Numbered from the stretch's first letter, positions 45,667 through 55,374 are shown. The stretch: DNA of 64,000 bases from Skermanella mucosa (GCF_016765655.2 NZ_CP086109.1:186001-250000), one strand, 5' to 3'. The notes: generated by a model from the sequence alone, not told the origin. Made by a program: numbers and translations.

Positions 45667-48033
45667 TCAATCCAGCCTGTAGCGCCGCCCGTTGCCGACA
45701 TAGTCCTCCAGCAGCACGTCCTTCAGGACGACCGGCCCCGCCACGTCGGCCGGCAGGGTCAGGGTGGTGCGGTAGCTCTGCGAGGAGTCGTTGAACCTCA
45801 GGTAATCGGTGTAGAAATTGCCGCCGACCGCCACGGTGACCGCCGCCGCCTGGCGCAGGCCGGAGCGGTCGCGGGCCTTGACCTCGATGGTCAGCCGGCC
45901 GCCGCGGTCGATCCGGCGCGGCTCGGCGCGGCCGTCGAGGAGTTCCGGCGGCTCCTGGTCCAGGCTGACGATCCAGCGCTCGATCCCGGTATTGCCGACC
46001 CGGTCGGTCGCCAGCATCTCGATTCGGTTCTCGCCGGCCGTCAGCTCGACCTGTTCCTTGAACCGGCCCTCCAGCTCAGGCACCGGGCGGCCGTTCACCA
46101 GCAGGACGGCGCCGGGCTCGACGCGGCCCTGGAGCGGGAGCCACTGGACGTTGGTCACGGCAGGCGGCTGCTCGTCCAGGGTGATCCGGGGGGCCTCGCG
46201 GTCGATGGTGGCCCGGAACGTCTCGTCGGTCGTGACGCCGTTGGGCGTGGTCACGGTCAGGGTCAGCGCCTCCTCCGCCTGATCCAGGGGGACCGTGAGC
46301 CGGAACCGGCCGGCGGGATCGCTGAAGGTCGAGGCGCGCAGGGGTCCCGACGCGGAACGGACGCCGATCCTGGCATCCGCCTCGGTGGCGCCGGACAGGA
46401 CCAGGGGGCTTCCGCCGGTCACGAAATGGCGCGGCCCGATACGGGGCAGGTCGGCGTCGTAGGCGACCGCCGCCGTCCCGGCCGGCGTGAAGGTGAAGGA
46501 CCTTGCCCGCTCGGTCCGGTTGCCGGCGGGGTCGGTGGCCTCGATGCGGACCTCGTTCGAGCCCTCGGCGGGCTGGAAGGCCAGCTCGAACGACCCGTCC
46601 GGGCCGACCGCCAATGGTTGGCCCCGGAAGGCCAGCGCCGAGTCCGGTTCCGCCGTGCCCCGGACCAGGACCGGCGCCTCCTGAAGGATGGTGCTATCAG
46701 CCGGTTCGCTGATCGCGAGGTAGGGCGGCGTGGTGTCGGTGCGGATGTTGAAGCGGTGCGCGGCGCTGCGCTCCCCCGGCAGCCCGAACTTGTCCAGCGC
46801 CGCCACTCGCCAATAATAGGACCCGACCTCCAGCCCGGGCAGGGCCAGGCGCGGCTCGGGCAGGCCCCAGCGGCTGTCCACCAGCTGCTGGAACACCTGG
46901 TCATGGCCGACCTCCAGCCAGTAGCCGGTCGATCCCGGCACGACGGCCCAGGCCAGCTCCGCGTCGGCGTTGAAGACGGTCGCGTCGTCCCGCGGGGCGA
47001 TGATCTCGGGCGCCGGCATCACCGCGACCGCCTCGGCCGGGGCCTGGCCCGCCGGGACCACGGTGCCCTCGTTGCGGCCCAGCGTGACGCTGGAGCCCCG
47101 GGCGGCGACCTCCAGCGTCGCGTCGTCGTAGTTGGTGAACTTGGAGCCCTGGCGGTCCCGCTCGACCCAGAAGCTGGTCGAGTTGATCTGGGTCTGCACG
47201 TCGGGGATCTCCAGCTCGAAGGTCTTGCGCCGGCTCTTGCCCGACAGCAGGGCGTAGAAGTCCCCTTCGATCAGGTTGACCTTGGCCTCCTGCGCCCGCT
47301 CCAGCGGATCGGCCCGCATCCGGATGATGACGGCCTCGGAATTGGCGTTGAGGCGCAGGCGGCTCTCGTCGCGGAAGGTGATCTGGGCGGTCGAGCGGGA
47401 CAGGGTGCGGACGCGCTCCTCCTCGACCAGCGTCGATCTCAGCGGCCGGTCGGCCCAGACCAGGTCGCGCGGCCGGCGCCCCTCGACCTCTCCCTGCCGG
47501 TCGCTGAGCAGGGCCTCCACCGCGGCGTCGCGCGCCTTCAGGGCCAGTTGCAGGGCCTGGTCGGCCGCCTTCTCCGCCCGCCCGGCCAGATCGACGGCGG
47601 CCGACCATTCCCCGGCCTGCCGCCTGGAGAGCGCCTGGTCGTGCAGGTCCACCGCCTGCTCGATCTCCCCGGCGGCGAAGACCTTGGCCCCGGCCTCCGT
47701 CGCGGAGCGGATATGGTCCAGGGCGGCGGCCAGCGCCCGGTTGGCCCGGCTGACCTGGGTGGCCGGGATGCGCAGCTCCACGCCGGGCCTCGCGTCGGCG
47801 ACCGAGGCGAGGCCGCTGGCGCGCAGGATTTCCGTCCACAGGTTCGGGTCGCCCAGGTGCAGGCGGGCCAGCTCGCGCAGGCTCTGCCCCTCGGCGAGCC
47901 TGTGCCTGAGGAAATCGTCCTCGGCGGAGAATGCCGGCAGCGGAGCGGCGGACAGCAGCAGGGCCAGGATGAAGTGAGCGGCGCCCTGGGCGAGCGCACC
48001 GCGGCGACCCTGGAGGCGGTCACTATCTTCCAT
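45667..48033 (-). CDS. Exported LysM-FecR-Ig-like domain protein
   Basis: A 788-residue protein. A signal peptide (AHFILALLLSAAPLPAFS) is followed by a LysM-like peptidoglycan-binding segment at about 38-92 (HRLAEGQSLRELARLHLGDP) and a helical region to 200. A FecR domain follows at about 210-320 (LRLNANSEAVIIRMRADPLE, GDFYALLSGKSRRKTFELEI). The rest is several fibronectin/Ig-like domains. It lacks the cytoplasmic anti-sigma part and the membrane helix of classical FecR, so it is a wall-associated sensor or scaffold. It is first in the FecR-PKD-cyclase series. Confidence 0.85.
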   Translation of the reverse strand: MEDSDRLQGRRGALAQGAAHFILALLLSAAPLPAFSAEDDFLRHRLAEGQSLRELARLHLGDPNLWTEILRASGLASVADARPGVELRIPATQVSRANRALAAALDHIRSATEAGAKVFAAGEIEQAVDLHDQALSRRQAGEWSAAVDLAGRAEKAADQALQLALKARDAAVEALLSDRQGEVEGRRPRDLVWADRPLRSTLVEEERVRTLSRSTAQITFRDESRLRLNANSEAVIIRMRADPLERAQEAKVNLIEGDFYALLSGKSRRKTFELEIPDVQTQINSTSFWVERDRQGSKFTNYDDATLEVAARGSSVTLGRNEGTVVPAGQAPAEAVAVMPAPEIIAPRDDATVFNADAELAWAVVPGSTGYWLEVGHDQVFQQLVDSRWGLPEPRLALPGLEVGSYYWRVAALDKFGLPGERSAAHRFNIRTDTTPPYLAISEPADSTILQEAPVLVRGTAEPDSALAFRGQPLAVGPDGSFELAFQPAEGSNEVRIEATDPAGNRTERARSFTFTPAGTAAVAYDADLPRIGPRHFVTGGSPLVLSGATEADARIGVRSASGPLRASTFSDPAGRFRLTVPLDQAEEALTLTVTTPNGVTTDETFRATIDREAPRITLDEQPPAVTNVQWLPLQGRVEPGAVLLVNGRPVPELEGRFKEQVELTAGENRIEMLATDRVGNTGIERWIVSLDQEPPELLDGRAEPRRIDRGGRLTIEVKARDRSGLRQAAAVTVAVGGNFYTDYLRFNDSSQSYRTTLTLPADVAGPVVLKDVLLEDYVGNGRRYRLD

Positions 48034-48113
48034 CTCAGGCCTGCCCGCCTTTAAGTTAATTCCCTTATTGTTATCATCGGATGCCGAAACAGTCGCATTC
48101 GCAAAAGAGGCAT

Positions 48114-48137
48114 ACCCCGGTGGCCAGCCGGGGTTTT
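48114..48137. terminator. Stem-loop at the end of the TRAP operon
   Basis: The arms accccgg and ccggggt have a 7-base loop and are followed by tttt on the plus side. They lie just after the TRAP permease stop (48140) on the minus strand and before the FecR gene promoter. It probably ends the TRAP transcript. On the minus strand the tail is not a clean T-run. Confidence 0.5.
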
Positions 48138-48139
48138 CC

Positions 48140-50023
48140 CTATTTGCTCTCCGTCACCGGCGTGGGGGAGGCCCCGGCGCGCCGTCCCGCCAGCTGCACG
48201 GCGACTAGGCCCGCCAGCAGGGTGAAGCCGATTCCGTCCGTCACCAGGCCCGGCTTGATCAGCACCAGCGCCGCCAGGAACATCACGACCCGCTGCACCG
48301 CCGGCAGGGGTGCCAGCAGGAAGCCGTGGAGCGAGGCCGCCAGCGCCACCACGCCGATGGTGGCGGTCACGACCGACCACAGGATCACGTACCACTCGCC
48401 GATCATCAGCAGGGACGGCGAGAAGACGAACATGTAGGGGATGATGAAGCCGGTCAGCCCCAGCTTGACCGCGGCCCAGCCGCTGTCCCACAGGCCCGCC
48501 TTGGAGATGCCGTTGGCGGCATAGACCGCCATGGCGACCGGCGGCGTGATGGCGGACAGGATGGCGAAGTAGAAGACGAACATGTGCGCCGCCTCCACCC
48601 TGACGCCCAGCGTCACCAGGGACGGCACCAGCAGCGCCACCTGGACGATGTAGGCCGGGGTGGTCGGCATGCCCATGCCCAGGATGATGCCGGCCAGCAT
48701 GGTCAGCACCAGGGCCGGGATCAGGCTATTCTGGGCGGCGGCGATCACGACGCCGGTGAAGGTCAGCCCCAGGCCGGTCTGGGCGATCACGCCGATCACG
48801 ATGCCGGCGCAGGCGCAGGCCAGCGCCACGCCCAAGGTGTTGCGGGCGCCGTTCTCCAGGGCGTCGATCAGGGCCGCCACCGTCATCTCGTGCCGGGTGG
48901 TCCTGCGCATCAGGGTGACCGGCGGGATCGAGACGATGCCGATCAGGGCGGCGTACGGGGCGCTGAAACCGGCCATGAGCACGCCCACGATGATCACCAT
49001 GGGCAGGAATAGGTGGCCGCGCTCCACCAGCACTTCGCGGACCCGCGGCAGATCGGCCTTGGGCATGCCGACCATGCCGACCCGGCGCGCCTCGAAATGC
49101 ACCGCGGCGAAGACCGCGAGGTAGTAGAGCACCGCGGGGATCAGCGCGTAGGCCGCGACCTGCAGGTAGCCGACCCCCAGGAACTCCGCCATGACGAAGG
49201 CGGCGGCGCCCATGATCGGCGGCATGATCTGGCCGCCGGTGGAGGCCACCGCCTCGACCGCGCCGGCGAAGGCCGGGCGGTAGCCGATGCCCTTCATCAG
49301 CGGGATCGTGAAGGTGCCGGTCGTCATGACGTTGGCGACGGCGCTGCCGGAGATCGTGCCGAACATCCCGCTGGTGATGACGGACACCTTGGCCGGGCCG
49401 CCCGGCGTGTGGCCGGTCAGGGCCAGGGCGAAGTCCATGAACAGCTTGCCGGCCCCGGTCCGCTCCATCATGGCGCCGAAGATGATGAACAGGATCACGT
49501 AAGTGGCCGACACGCCGAGCGGGATGCCGAAGATGCCCTCGGTCGTCAGGTACATCTGGTCGACCAGCAGCTGCGGCGCGATGCCGGCGCCGAACAGGGC
49601 GTAGGCGGCGAACAAGGCGGCGGTGACCGGCAGCGCCCACCCGACGACGCGCCGCGACGCCTCCATCACCAGCAGGATCAGCAGGGTGCCGAACACCATG
49701 TCGCCGGTGGTCAGGTCCTCGACATAGGCGTAGCGGGTCAGCACATAGTCGAGGTTGCCGAGAAGATAGCCGATCGCGGCGAGCGAGGCGGCGACCAGGA
49801 CCAGCTCGGCGACGCCCGGCAGGTCGCCCGCCGCCTTCCTCCTTCCCGGAAGCAGCCCGACCGGATGGAGCAGGTAGACCAGCACCAGGGCGAAGGCTAG
49901 GTGCGTCCCGCGGAACGTGAAGACCTCGGGCGTTCCCGTGAAGGCCACGTAGAGGTGATAGGTACTCATGGCGACCGCGATGGCGGTCACCAGATAGCCG
50001 AAAATACGCTGGGCGCTGCTCAT
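48140..50023 (-). CDS. TRAP transporter permease, fused 4TM/12TM type
   Basis: A 627-residue membrane protein that joins the small DctQ-like and large DctM-like parts, as usual for TAXI-type TRAP systems. Hallmarks include FGTLLILLVMEASRRVVGWA, GSAVANVMTTGTFTIPLMK and GMGMPTTPAYIVQVALLVPS. It uses an ion gradient to import the acid delivered by the TAXI protein encoded 96 bp upstream. I chose the start at 50023 because the family begins there. Confidence 0.9.
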   Translation of the reverse strand: MSSAQRIFGYLVTAIAVAMSTYHLYVAFTGTPEVFTFRGTHLAFALVLVYLLHPVGLLPGRRKAAGDLPGVAELVLVAASLAAIGYLLGNLDYVLTRYAYVEDLTTGDMVFGTLLILLVMEASRRVVGWALPVTAALFAAYALFGAGIAPQLLVDQMYLTTEGIFGIPLGVSATYVILFIIFGAMMERTGAGKLFMDFALALTGHTPGGPAKVSVITSGMFGTISGSAVANVMTTGTFTIPLMKGIGYRPAFAGAVEAVASTGGQIMPPIMGAAAFVMAEFLGVGYLQVAAYALIPAVLYYLAVFAAVHFEARRVGMVGMPKADLPRVREVLVERGHLFLPMVIIVGVLMAGFSAPYAALIGIVSIPPVTLMRRTTRHEMTVAALIDALENGARNTLGVALACACAGIVIGVIAQTGLGLTFTGVVIAAAQNSLIPALVLTMLAGIILGMGMPTTPAYIVQVALLVPSLVTLGVRVEAAHMFVFYFAILSAITPPVAMAVYAANGISKAGLWDSGWAAVKLGLTGFIIPYMFVFSPSLLMIGEWYVILWSVVTATIGVVALAASLHGFLLAPLPAVQRVVMFLAALVLIKPGLVTDGIGFTLLAGLVAVQLAGRRAGASPTPVTESK

Positions 50024-50119
50024 GATGGCACCGGTTCCGCAGGGCACGGGAAACTGGGCCGCCGCTCCCCCGGGGGCGGGGAAGCGGCGGCTTCGGATGA
50101 AGGGCTCAGGAAACCGTCG

Positions 50120-51082
50120 TCACAGGGCGTTCTGTTCCCGATAGTACTTCTCCGCGCCGGGGTGGAACGGCACGCCCACGTCGGTCGCCATCTGCTTCAC
50201 GTCCAGCCCCTTCAGGGCCGACACGACGCCGGACAGGTTGTCCAGGTTCTCGGCCAGCGCCTTGGTGATGGAGTAGGCGGTCTGCTCCGGCATCTTGCAG
50301 GAGCCGAACAGGTGGGTCCAGGTGCCGAAGGTCTGCACGTCGTCCTCCTGCTTCGGATAGGTGCCGGCCGCGATCGTTCGCTTGTCGTACCCCTCGTTCT
50401 TGGAGCGCAGCTTCTCCAGGCTCTCGTCGGGGACGTTCAGCACCGAGATGTCGCGCGAGGTGGCGAGGTCCATGATGGAGGAGGCGGGGATGGTCGTGAT
50501 CAGGGTGAAGCCCTGGATATGCCCGTCCTGCATCAGCGAGACCGCGTCGGTGTAGGAGACGAAGTTCACCTTGCTCATGTCGTCATAGGAAAGGCCGTAG
50601 GTCTCCAACAGGTCGCGCGACATCTGCTCGGCCGTATTGCCGCGCGGCTGAACGGCGATGGCCTTGCCCTTCAGGTCGTCCACGCTGTCGATGCCCATGT
50701 TCTTCGGGGCGACGACCTGGAAATACTGGAAATACAGGCTGGCGATCTGGCACAGGTTCTCCGCCTTGGCCTTGAACGGGTCGCGCCCGTGGACCGCGTC
50801 CACGGTGGAGACCGAGTTGCCGAAGCCCAGCTCCGCCTTGCCGTTCTCGACGCCGATGGCGTTGATGATGCCGGCGCCGGGCTGCACCTGGACCGAACTG
50901 CCCGGCACTGCCTTCTGGATGATGTTCTGGATGGCGCCGCCCAGCGGGTACCACGACCCGCCCTGCGGGCCGGTCATCAGGCGGAACGTCTCCGCCCCGG
51001 CCCCGCCGGCCGCGAGGCCGGTCCCGAGCGCCACGGCGGTGCCGAGGACGGCGCGCTTGAAGGTGCTGTTCTTGCTGGTCAT
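50120..51082 (-). CDS. TAXI family TRAP transporter solute-binding protein
   Basis: A 320-residue periplasmic protein. The signal peptide (AVLGTAVALGTGLAAGGAGA) precedes FRLMTGPQGGSWYPLGGAIQ, the clear TAXI signature, then PGAGIINAIGVENGKAELGF. The ligand of TAXI proteins is usually a dicarboxylate or related organic acid. Context with an Ldh-type dehydrogenase suggests a hydroxy acid as cargo. Confidence 0.92.
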   Translation of the reverse strand: MTSKNSTFKRAVLGTAVALGTGLAAGGAGAETFRLMTGPQGGSWYPLGGAIQNIIQKAVPGSSVQVQPGAGIINAIGVENGKAELGFGNSVSTVDAVHGRDPFKAKAENLCQIASLYFQYFQVVAPKNMGIDSVDDLKGKAIAVQPRGNTAEQMSRDLLETYGLSYDDMSKVNFVSYTDAVSLMQDGHIQGFTLITTIPASSIMDLATSRDISVLNVPDESLEKLRSKNEGYDKRTIAAGTYPKQEDDVQTFGTWTHLFGSCKMPEQTAYSITKALAENLDNLSGVVSALKGLDVKQMATDVGVPFHPGAEKYYREQNAL

Positions 51083-51133
51083 GTCCGTTTCCTCCGTTTC
51101 GGGTTTTCTTGTTCGTTCGGTGTTTCGAGGGTC

Positions 51134-52225
51134 CTAGGCTCCCTCCTCCTCCGCTTCCAGCAGGAAGGCGGCTCCGCCGTCCCGGGCCAGCCGGCGCAGC
51201 AGGCCGACCTGGTCCGGATGGAGCGGGATGCCGTTGGCCCGGCGGTCGGCCCTGCTGTCCGCCTCCGGGTCGCCGTGGACCAGGACCGGCTGTCCGGGGT
51301 CGGCGCGCGGACAGCCGTGCAGCGCGTCGATCAGCCCGTCCAGGTCGGTTTCGAACTCGCCCTCGTCCCTGAAGGCCTTGGGATCGATGGTCATGAAGAA
51401 ATGGCCGACGCCGTAGGCGCCCGGCGCCTCGCCCCGCAGCGCCGCGATGCTGCCGCCGGACAGCACGCTGGACAGGATCTCGACCATCGCGGCGAGGCCG
51501 TAGCCCTTGTGCCCGCCCATCTCCCGCGTGCCGCCCAGCGGCGTCATCAGCCGGTGAGCCAGCGCTTCCCGGGGATCGGTCACCGGGCGGCCCGCCTCGT
51601 CGAGCGCCCAGCCCTCCGGCACCGGCTTGCCCGCCATGGCGGCCAGCCGCAGCTTGCCGATCGCGGCGGTCGAGGTCGCCATGTCCAGGACGAACGGCCG
51701 GTTCGCCGAGGCTGGCGCCGCGAAGGCCAGCGGGTTGGTGCCGAACATGGCGCGCGTGCCGAAGGTCGGGACGATCGCCGCCTTGTGGACCGCGCTGGTG
51801 GAGATGCCGATCAGCCCGGCCTCGGCGGCCATCGACGCGTAGATACCGGCGGCGCCGTAATGGTTGGAATTGCGCACCGTCACCGCCGCCAGTCCGGCAG
51901 ACCTGCCCTTGGCGATCGCCATTTCCATGGCCAGGACCGAGGGCGCGTGCCCGAGCCCGCCGCCGCCGTCCACCACGGCGGTGACCGGCGTCTCGCGGAC
52001 GACCCGGATGTCCGGCCGCAGGTTCAGCCTGCCGTCCCGGCGCAGCGTGTCGTAGACGTCCATCATGGTGACGCCGTGGCTGTCGATGCCGCGCAGGTCG
52101 GCTTCGACCATGACCCGGACGGTCGGCTCGATCACGTCGGCCGCCATGCCCCAGGCGGCGAAGATCGCGGCGAGCTGGGCTGCGACGGCATTCTCGGGAA
52201 TCCTGACCGTGTTCGTTCCGGTCAC
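51134..52225 (-). CDS. Ldh family (malate/L-lactate dehydrogenase type) oxidoreductase
   Basis: A 363-residue NAD(P)H-dependent enzyme of the LDH2/MDHG fold. Key segments are EADLRGIDSHGVTMMDVY with the catalytic His, NSNHYGAAGIYASMAAEAGL, and MGGHKGYGLAAMVEILSSVL. The family includes malate, sulfolactate, ureidoglycolate and other 2-hydroxy acid dehydrogenases. I take GTG at 52225, preceded by GGAGG, as the start. It leads the TAXI-TRAP operon and is divergent from a FadR-type regulator, so it should act on the imported acid. Confidence 0.85.
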   Translation of the reverse strand: MTGTNTVRIPENAVAAQLAAIFAAWGMAADVIEPTVRVMVEADLRGIDSHGVTMMDVYDTLRRDGRLNLRPDIRVVRETPVTAVVDGGGGLGHAPSVLAMEMAIAKGRSAGLAAVTVRNSNHYGAAGIYASMAAEAGLIGISTSAVHKAAIVPTFGTRAMFGTNPLAFAAPASANRPFVLDMATSTAAIGKLRLAAMAGKPVPEGWALDEAGRPVTDPREALAHRLMTPLGGTREMGGHKGYGLAAMVEILSSVLSGGSIAALRGEAPGAYGVGHFFMTIDPKAFRDEGEFETDLDGLIDALHGCPRADPGQPVLVHGDPEADSRADRRANGIPLHPDQVGLLRRLARDGGAAFLLEAEEEGA

Positions 52226-52327
52226 TGGACCTCCGGCCTTCCTGCTTGAAGCTTCTGGGCGGGCCTTGTCATGCGGCGGGCTCCGGATCAGGCGATGGGT
52301 CGCCGAACCGTAACCCAGGGAAATCAC

Positions 52328-52377
52328 ACTTGTAAACAACCGGTTCGGTTGTCAGGCAGGCGCCCTGACTTGTAAAC
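52328..52377. promoter_or_regulatory. Operator-like repeats between the Ldh and FadR-type genes
   Basis: Two copies of ACTTGTAAAC (52328-52337 and 52368-52377) lie 40 bp apart in the same orientation. Between them is a 17-bp palindrome, ACAACCG-GTT-CGGTTGT (52336-52352). Spacing of about four helical turns and the location between divergent genes fit binding sites for the FadR/GntR regulator. Confidence 0.5.
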
Positions 52378-52423
52378 TCCGCGGCACCATGCCCACGCCC
52401 AACGTCCACAGGGATACCTGCCC

Positions 52424-53164
52424 ATGAGCGCAGCCCCCGGCGACGGTCCGGCCGCGCCCGTCCAGGCCCGGCAGACCCAGGCCCGGCAGACCAAGCTGAG
52501 CGACAGGATCTACGAACAGGTCCTGGGCCTGATCGTCAACGGGGAGTTCGCGATCGACGCGAGGCTGCCTGCGGAGGCGGACCTCTCGGCCCGCTTCGCG
52601 GTCTCCCGCCCGATCGTGCGCGAGGCGCTGGCGCGGCTGCGCGACGACGGCGTGATCGTGTCACGCCAGGGGGCGGGAAGCTTCGTCAGGCGCCGGCCCG
52701 ACCGGGACGTGCTGCGCATGGCCCCGGTCGGCAGCATCGCCGACATCCAGCGCTGCTTCGAGTTCCGAGTCGTCATCGAGGGCGAGGCCGCCGCCTTCGC
52801 CGCCGCCCGCCACGACCAGGACACCCTGGCCGACATCGGCGCGGCCTTGAAGGCGCTGGACGCGGTCATCGCCTCGGGCAGCCTGGGCGTGGAGGCGGAC
52901 CTGGATTTCCACCTCTCGATCGCCCGGGCCGCGCGGAACCACTTCTTCGAGGCGACCCTGCAATCCATCCTGACCCATGTCGGGTTCGCCATGAACCTCG
53001 CCCGCAGCCTGTCGCTGGCCCGCCCGATCGAACGCCTGCACCAGGTCCAGGCCGAGCACATCGCCATCTTCGAGGCGATCCGCGCCCGCGACGCCGAAGG
53101 CGCCCGGCAGGCCATGCGCACCCATGTGGACAATGCGCGCCACCGGGTGTTCGAGGGTCAGTAG
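52424..53164 (+). CDS. FadR/GntR family transcriptional regulator
   Basis: A 246-residue protein. The GntR winged helix is at about 24-90 (INGEFAIDARLPAEADLSAR-like spacing, then RPIVREALARLRDDGVIVSR). A helical FCD ligand domain at about 105-235 has the metal-binding His/Asp pattern (DLDFHLSIARAARNHFF). It probably represses the divergent Ldh-TAXI-TRAP operon until the acid is present. Confidence 0.9.
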   Translation: MSAAPGDGPAAPVQARQTQARQTKLSDRIYEQVLGLIVNGEFAIDARLPAEADLSARFAVSRPIVREALARLRDDGVIVSRQGAGSFVRRRPDRDVLRMAPVGSIADIQRCFEFRVVIEGEAAAFAAARHDQDTLADIGAALKALDAVIASGSLGVEADLDFHLSIARAARNHFFEATLQSILTHVGFAMNLARSLSLARPIERLHQVQAEHIAIFEAIRARDAEGARQAMRTHVDNARHRVFEGQ

Positions 53165-53225
53165 CCTTCCGGCCCCATTGGTGGTTCAATGGGTCGAATG
53201 CGAATGAAACCGGAGGGAGACGGCG

Positions 53226-54164
53226 ATGGCAGTGCTTGCCAACCAGCGCGTGGCCTATTTCAACGGGCGGATCGTTCCCGAGCGCGAAGTGGTCGTACCG
53301 TTCCGCGACCGCAGCTTCCTGCGCGGCGACGCGGTGTTCGACAGCACCCGTACCTTCGGGGGCCGGCCGTTCCGCCTCCGTCAGCATGTCGACCGGCTCT
53401 ACCGCTCGCTCAAATACCTTCGGATCGATCCCGGCCTGACGCCGGACGAGATGCTGTCGATCAGCGAGGAGGTGCTGGCGCGCAACGTCCATCTGCTGGA
53501 CGAGAACAGCGACTACTGGATCAGCCAGCGCGTCTCGCGCGGCACCGACGCCGCCGGCGACGAGGGGTGGGAGCACAGCGGCCCGACCGTGATCGTCGAA
53601 TGCATGCCGATTCCGCTGAAGAAGCGGGCCCGGCTCTACCGCGACGGCATGGACGTGGTCGTCCCCGCCGTCCGCCGGACCCCGCCCGAGGCTTTCAGCC
53701 CCCGCGCCAAGACCCACAACTACCTGAACCTGGTCATGGGCGACATGGAGGCCCACGCGGTCGATCCCGACGCCTGGGCCGTGCTGCTCGACGTGAACGG
53801 CAACCTGGCGGAGGGAACGGGCAGCAACATCTTCCTGGTCCGCGACGGGCGCCTCCACACCCCGCAGGAGCGCTATGTCCTGCCCGGCATCAGCCGGCGC
53901 GTCGTCATGGACCTGGCCGAGGCCGAGGGCATACCGCTGGTCGAGGCCGACCTGGACCTGTACGACGCGGCGACCGCGGACGAGATCTTCATCACCTCCA
54001 CCAGCCTGTGCATCTGCCCGGTGCGCAGCGTCAACGGCAACCCGGTCGGGGCCGTCCCCGGCCCGATGACCAGACGGCTGACCGACGCCTATGTCCGCCA
54101 CGCCGGGTTCGACTTCGTGGCCCAGTATCTGCGCCACCTCGATACGGCAGCCGTTGGCCGATGA
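53226..54164 (+). CDS. Class IV aminotransferase (branched-chain aminotransferase fold)
   Basis: A 312-residue PLP enzyme. FLRGDAVFDSTRTFGG lies near residues 31-46. The PLP lysine is Lys162 in AKTHNYLNLV, and EGTGSNIFLVRDGRL is the conserved cofactor segment. The group includes BCAT, D-amino acid and (R)-amine transaminases; which one is not decided by the visible motifs. The stop overlaps the following ABC ATPase start as ATGA. Confidence 0.85.
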   Translation: MAVLANQRVAYFNGRIVPEREVVVPFRDRSFLRGDAVFDSTRTFGGRPFRLRQHVDRLYRSLKYLRIDPGLTPDEMLSISEEVLARNVHLLDENSDYWISQRVSRGTDAAGDEGWEHSGPTVIVECMPIPLKKRARLYRDGMDVVVPAVRRTPPEAFSPRAKTHNYLNLVMGDMEAHAVDPDAWAVLLDVNGNLAEGTGSNIFLVRDGRLHTPQERYVLPGISRRVVMDLAEAEGIPLVEADLDLYDAATADEIFITSTSLCICPVRSVNGNPVGAVPGPMTRRLTDAYVRHAGFDFVAQYLRHLDTAAVGR

Positions 54165-55213
54165 CGTCGATAACGCTGAACGAGGTCTCGAAGCATTACG
54201 GGCCTTTCCGCGCCGTCGACGGCATCGACCTGGAGGTGCGGCAGGGGGAATTCGTCACCATCCTGGGGCCGAGCGGGTCGGGCAAGACCACGGTCCTCAG
54301 CATGATCGCCGGCCTCAACCACCCGACCCGCGGCAGCATCTGGCTGGGCGGGCGCGACGTGACCTGGATGAAGGCGGCGGAGCGGAACGTCGGGCTGGTG
54401 TTCCAGAGCTACGCCCTGTTCCCGCATATGACGGTCTTCGACAACGTCGCGTTCCCGCTGACGGTGCGCAACGTGTCGAAGGCGGACATCCGCACCCGCG
54501 TGGACCGGGCGCTCGCCGTCGTCCGGCTGGACGGGTTCCAGAAGCGCAAGCCGCAGCAGCTTTCCGGCGGGCAGCAGCAGCGGGTGGCGTTGGCCCGGGC
54601 GATCGTGTTCCAGCCGGACATCCTGCTGCTCGACGAACCGCTCGGCGCGCTGGACCGCAAGCTCCGCGAGGAGGTGCAGGTCGAGCTGCGGCACCTCCAG
54701 CGCACGCTCGGCATCACCACGATCCTGGTGACCCACGACCAGGAGGAGGCGCTGTCCCTCTCCGACCGGATCGTCGTGCTGAGCGAGGGCAGGGTGCAGC
54801 AGATCGCTACCCCGCAGGACGCCTACTTGAAGCCGCGGACCCGCTTCGTCGCCGAGTTCCTGGGGACCGCCAACCTGTTCGAGGGGCGCCTGGAACAGGG
54901 CGGGACGCTGGCGCTGGCCGACGGCTCCCGCCTGGCGGCGCCGTCCTCGGACCTGCCGGCCGGCGCCGCCGTCGTGGCGATCGTCCGGCCGGAGCGCATC
55001 CAGCTCGACGACTCGGAGGAGGGCGGCCGGGACGGCGTTCCCGCGGTCATCGAGGACATGGTCTATCTCGGCCAATCCATCCGTTATCATCTCCGCCGCC
55101 CCGACGGCCAGGGCGCGGTAGTCCTGTCCCTGGACCGGGGCGGCCGCTTCGGCCCCGGCCAGCCGGTCCGCCTGAACTGGCAGCCGGAGGATGTCTGGAT
55201 CATCCCGGGGTGA
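54161..55213 (+). CDS. ABC transporter ATP-binding protein (PotA-like, TOBE domain)
   Basis: A 350-residue ATPase with Walker A GPSGSGKTT, signature LSGGQQQR, Walker B ILLLDEPLGALD and a C-terminal TOBE domain (VVAIVRPERIQLDD onwards). This is the type that serves polyamine, iron or sulfate importers. It has no adjacent permease. The matching binding protein and permeases are probably those at 58-61 kb, on the same strand, displaced by intervening genes. Translation is coupled to the aminotransferase by a four-base overlap. Confidence 0.9.
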   Translation: MTSITLNEVSKHYGPFRAVDGIDLEVRQGEFVTILGPSGSGKTTVLSMIAGLNHPTRGSIWLGGRDVTWMKAAERNVGLVFQSYALFPHMTVFDNVAFPLTVRNVSKADIRTRVDRALAVVRLDGFQKRKPQQLSGGQQQRVALARAIVFQPDILLLDEPLGALDRKLREEVQVELRHLQRTLGITTILVTHDQEEALSLSDRIVVLSEGRVQQIATPQDAYLKPRTRFVAEFLGTANLFEGRLEQGGTLALADGSRLAAPSSDLPAGAAVVAIVRPERIQLDDSEEGGRDGVPAVIEDMVYLGQSIRYHLRRPDGQGAVVLSLDRGGRFGPGQPVRLNWQPEDVWIIPG

Positions 55214-55374
55214 GGGGAGGAGGCCCGCCCGCTCGCCCGCAGTCGAGTCCGACATGGGAACCGGAAAGCGGTGGGAGGTAGCCGCGGCGCGGTGATGACC
55301 TCCGTGCTAATCGCGGGACGCCGCTGAATTCACTCCGGAACCTTTCAAATTCGCTTCATGTAAAAAAGTGAAAA

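Noticed and set aside
45595-48054. A plus-strand 819-codon frame over the FecR gene
   Set aside because: No motif, and composition typical of antisense reading in high-GC DNA.
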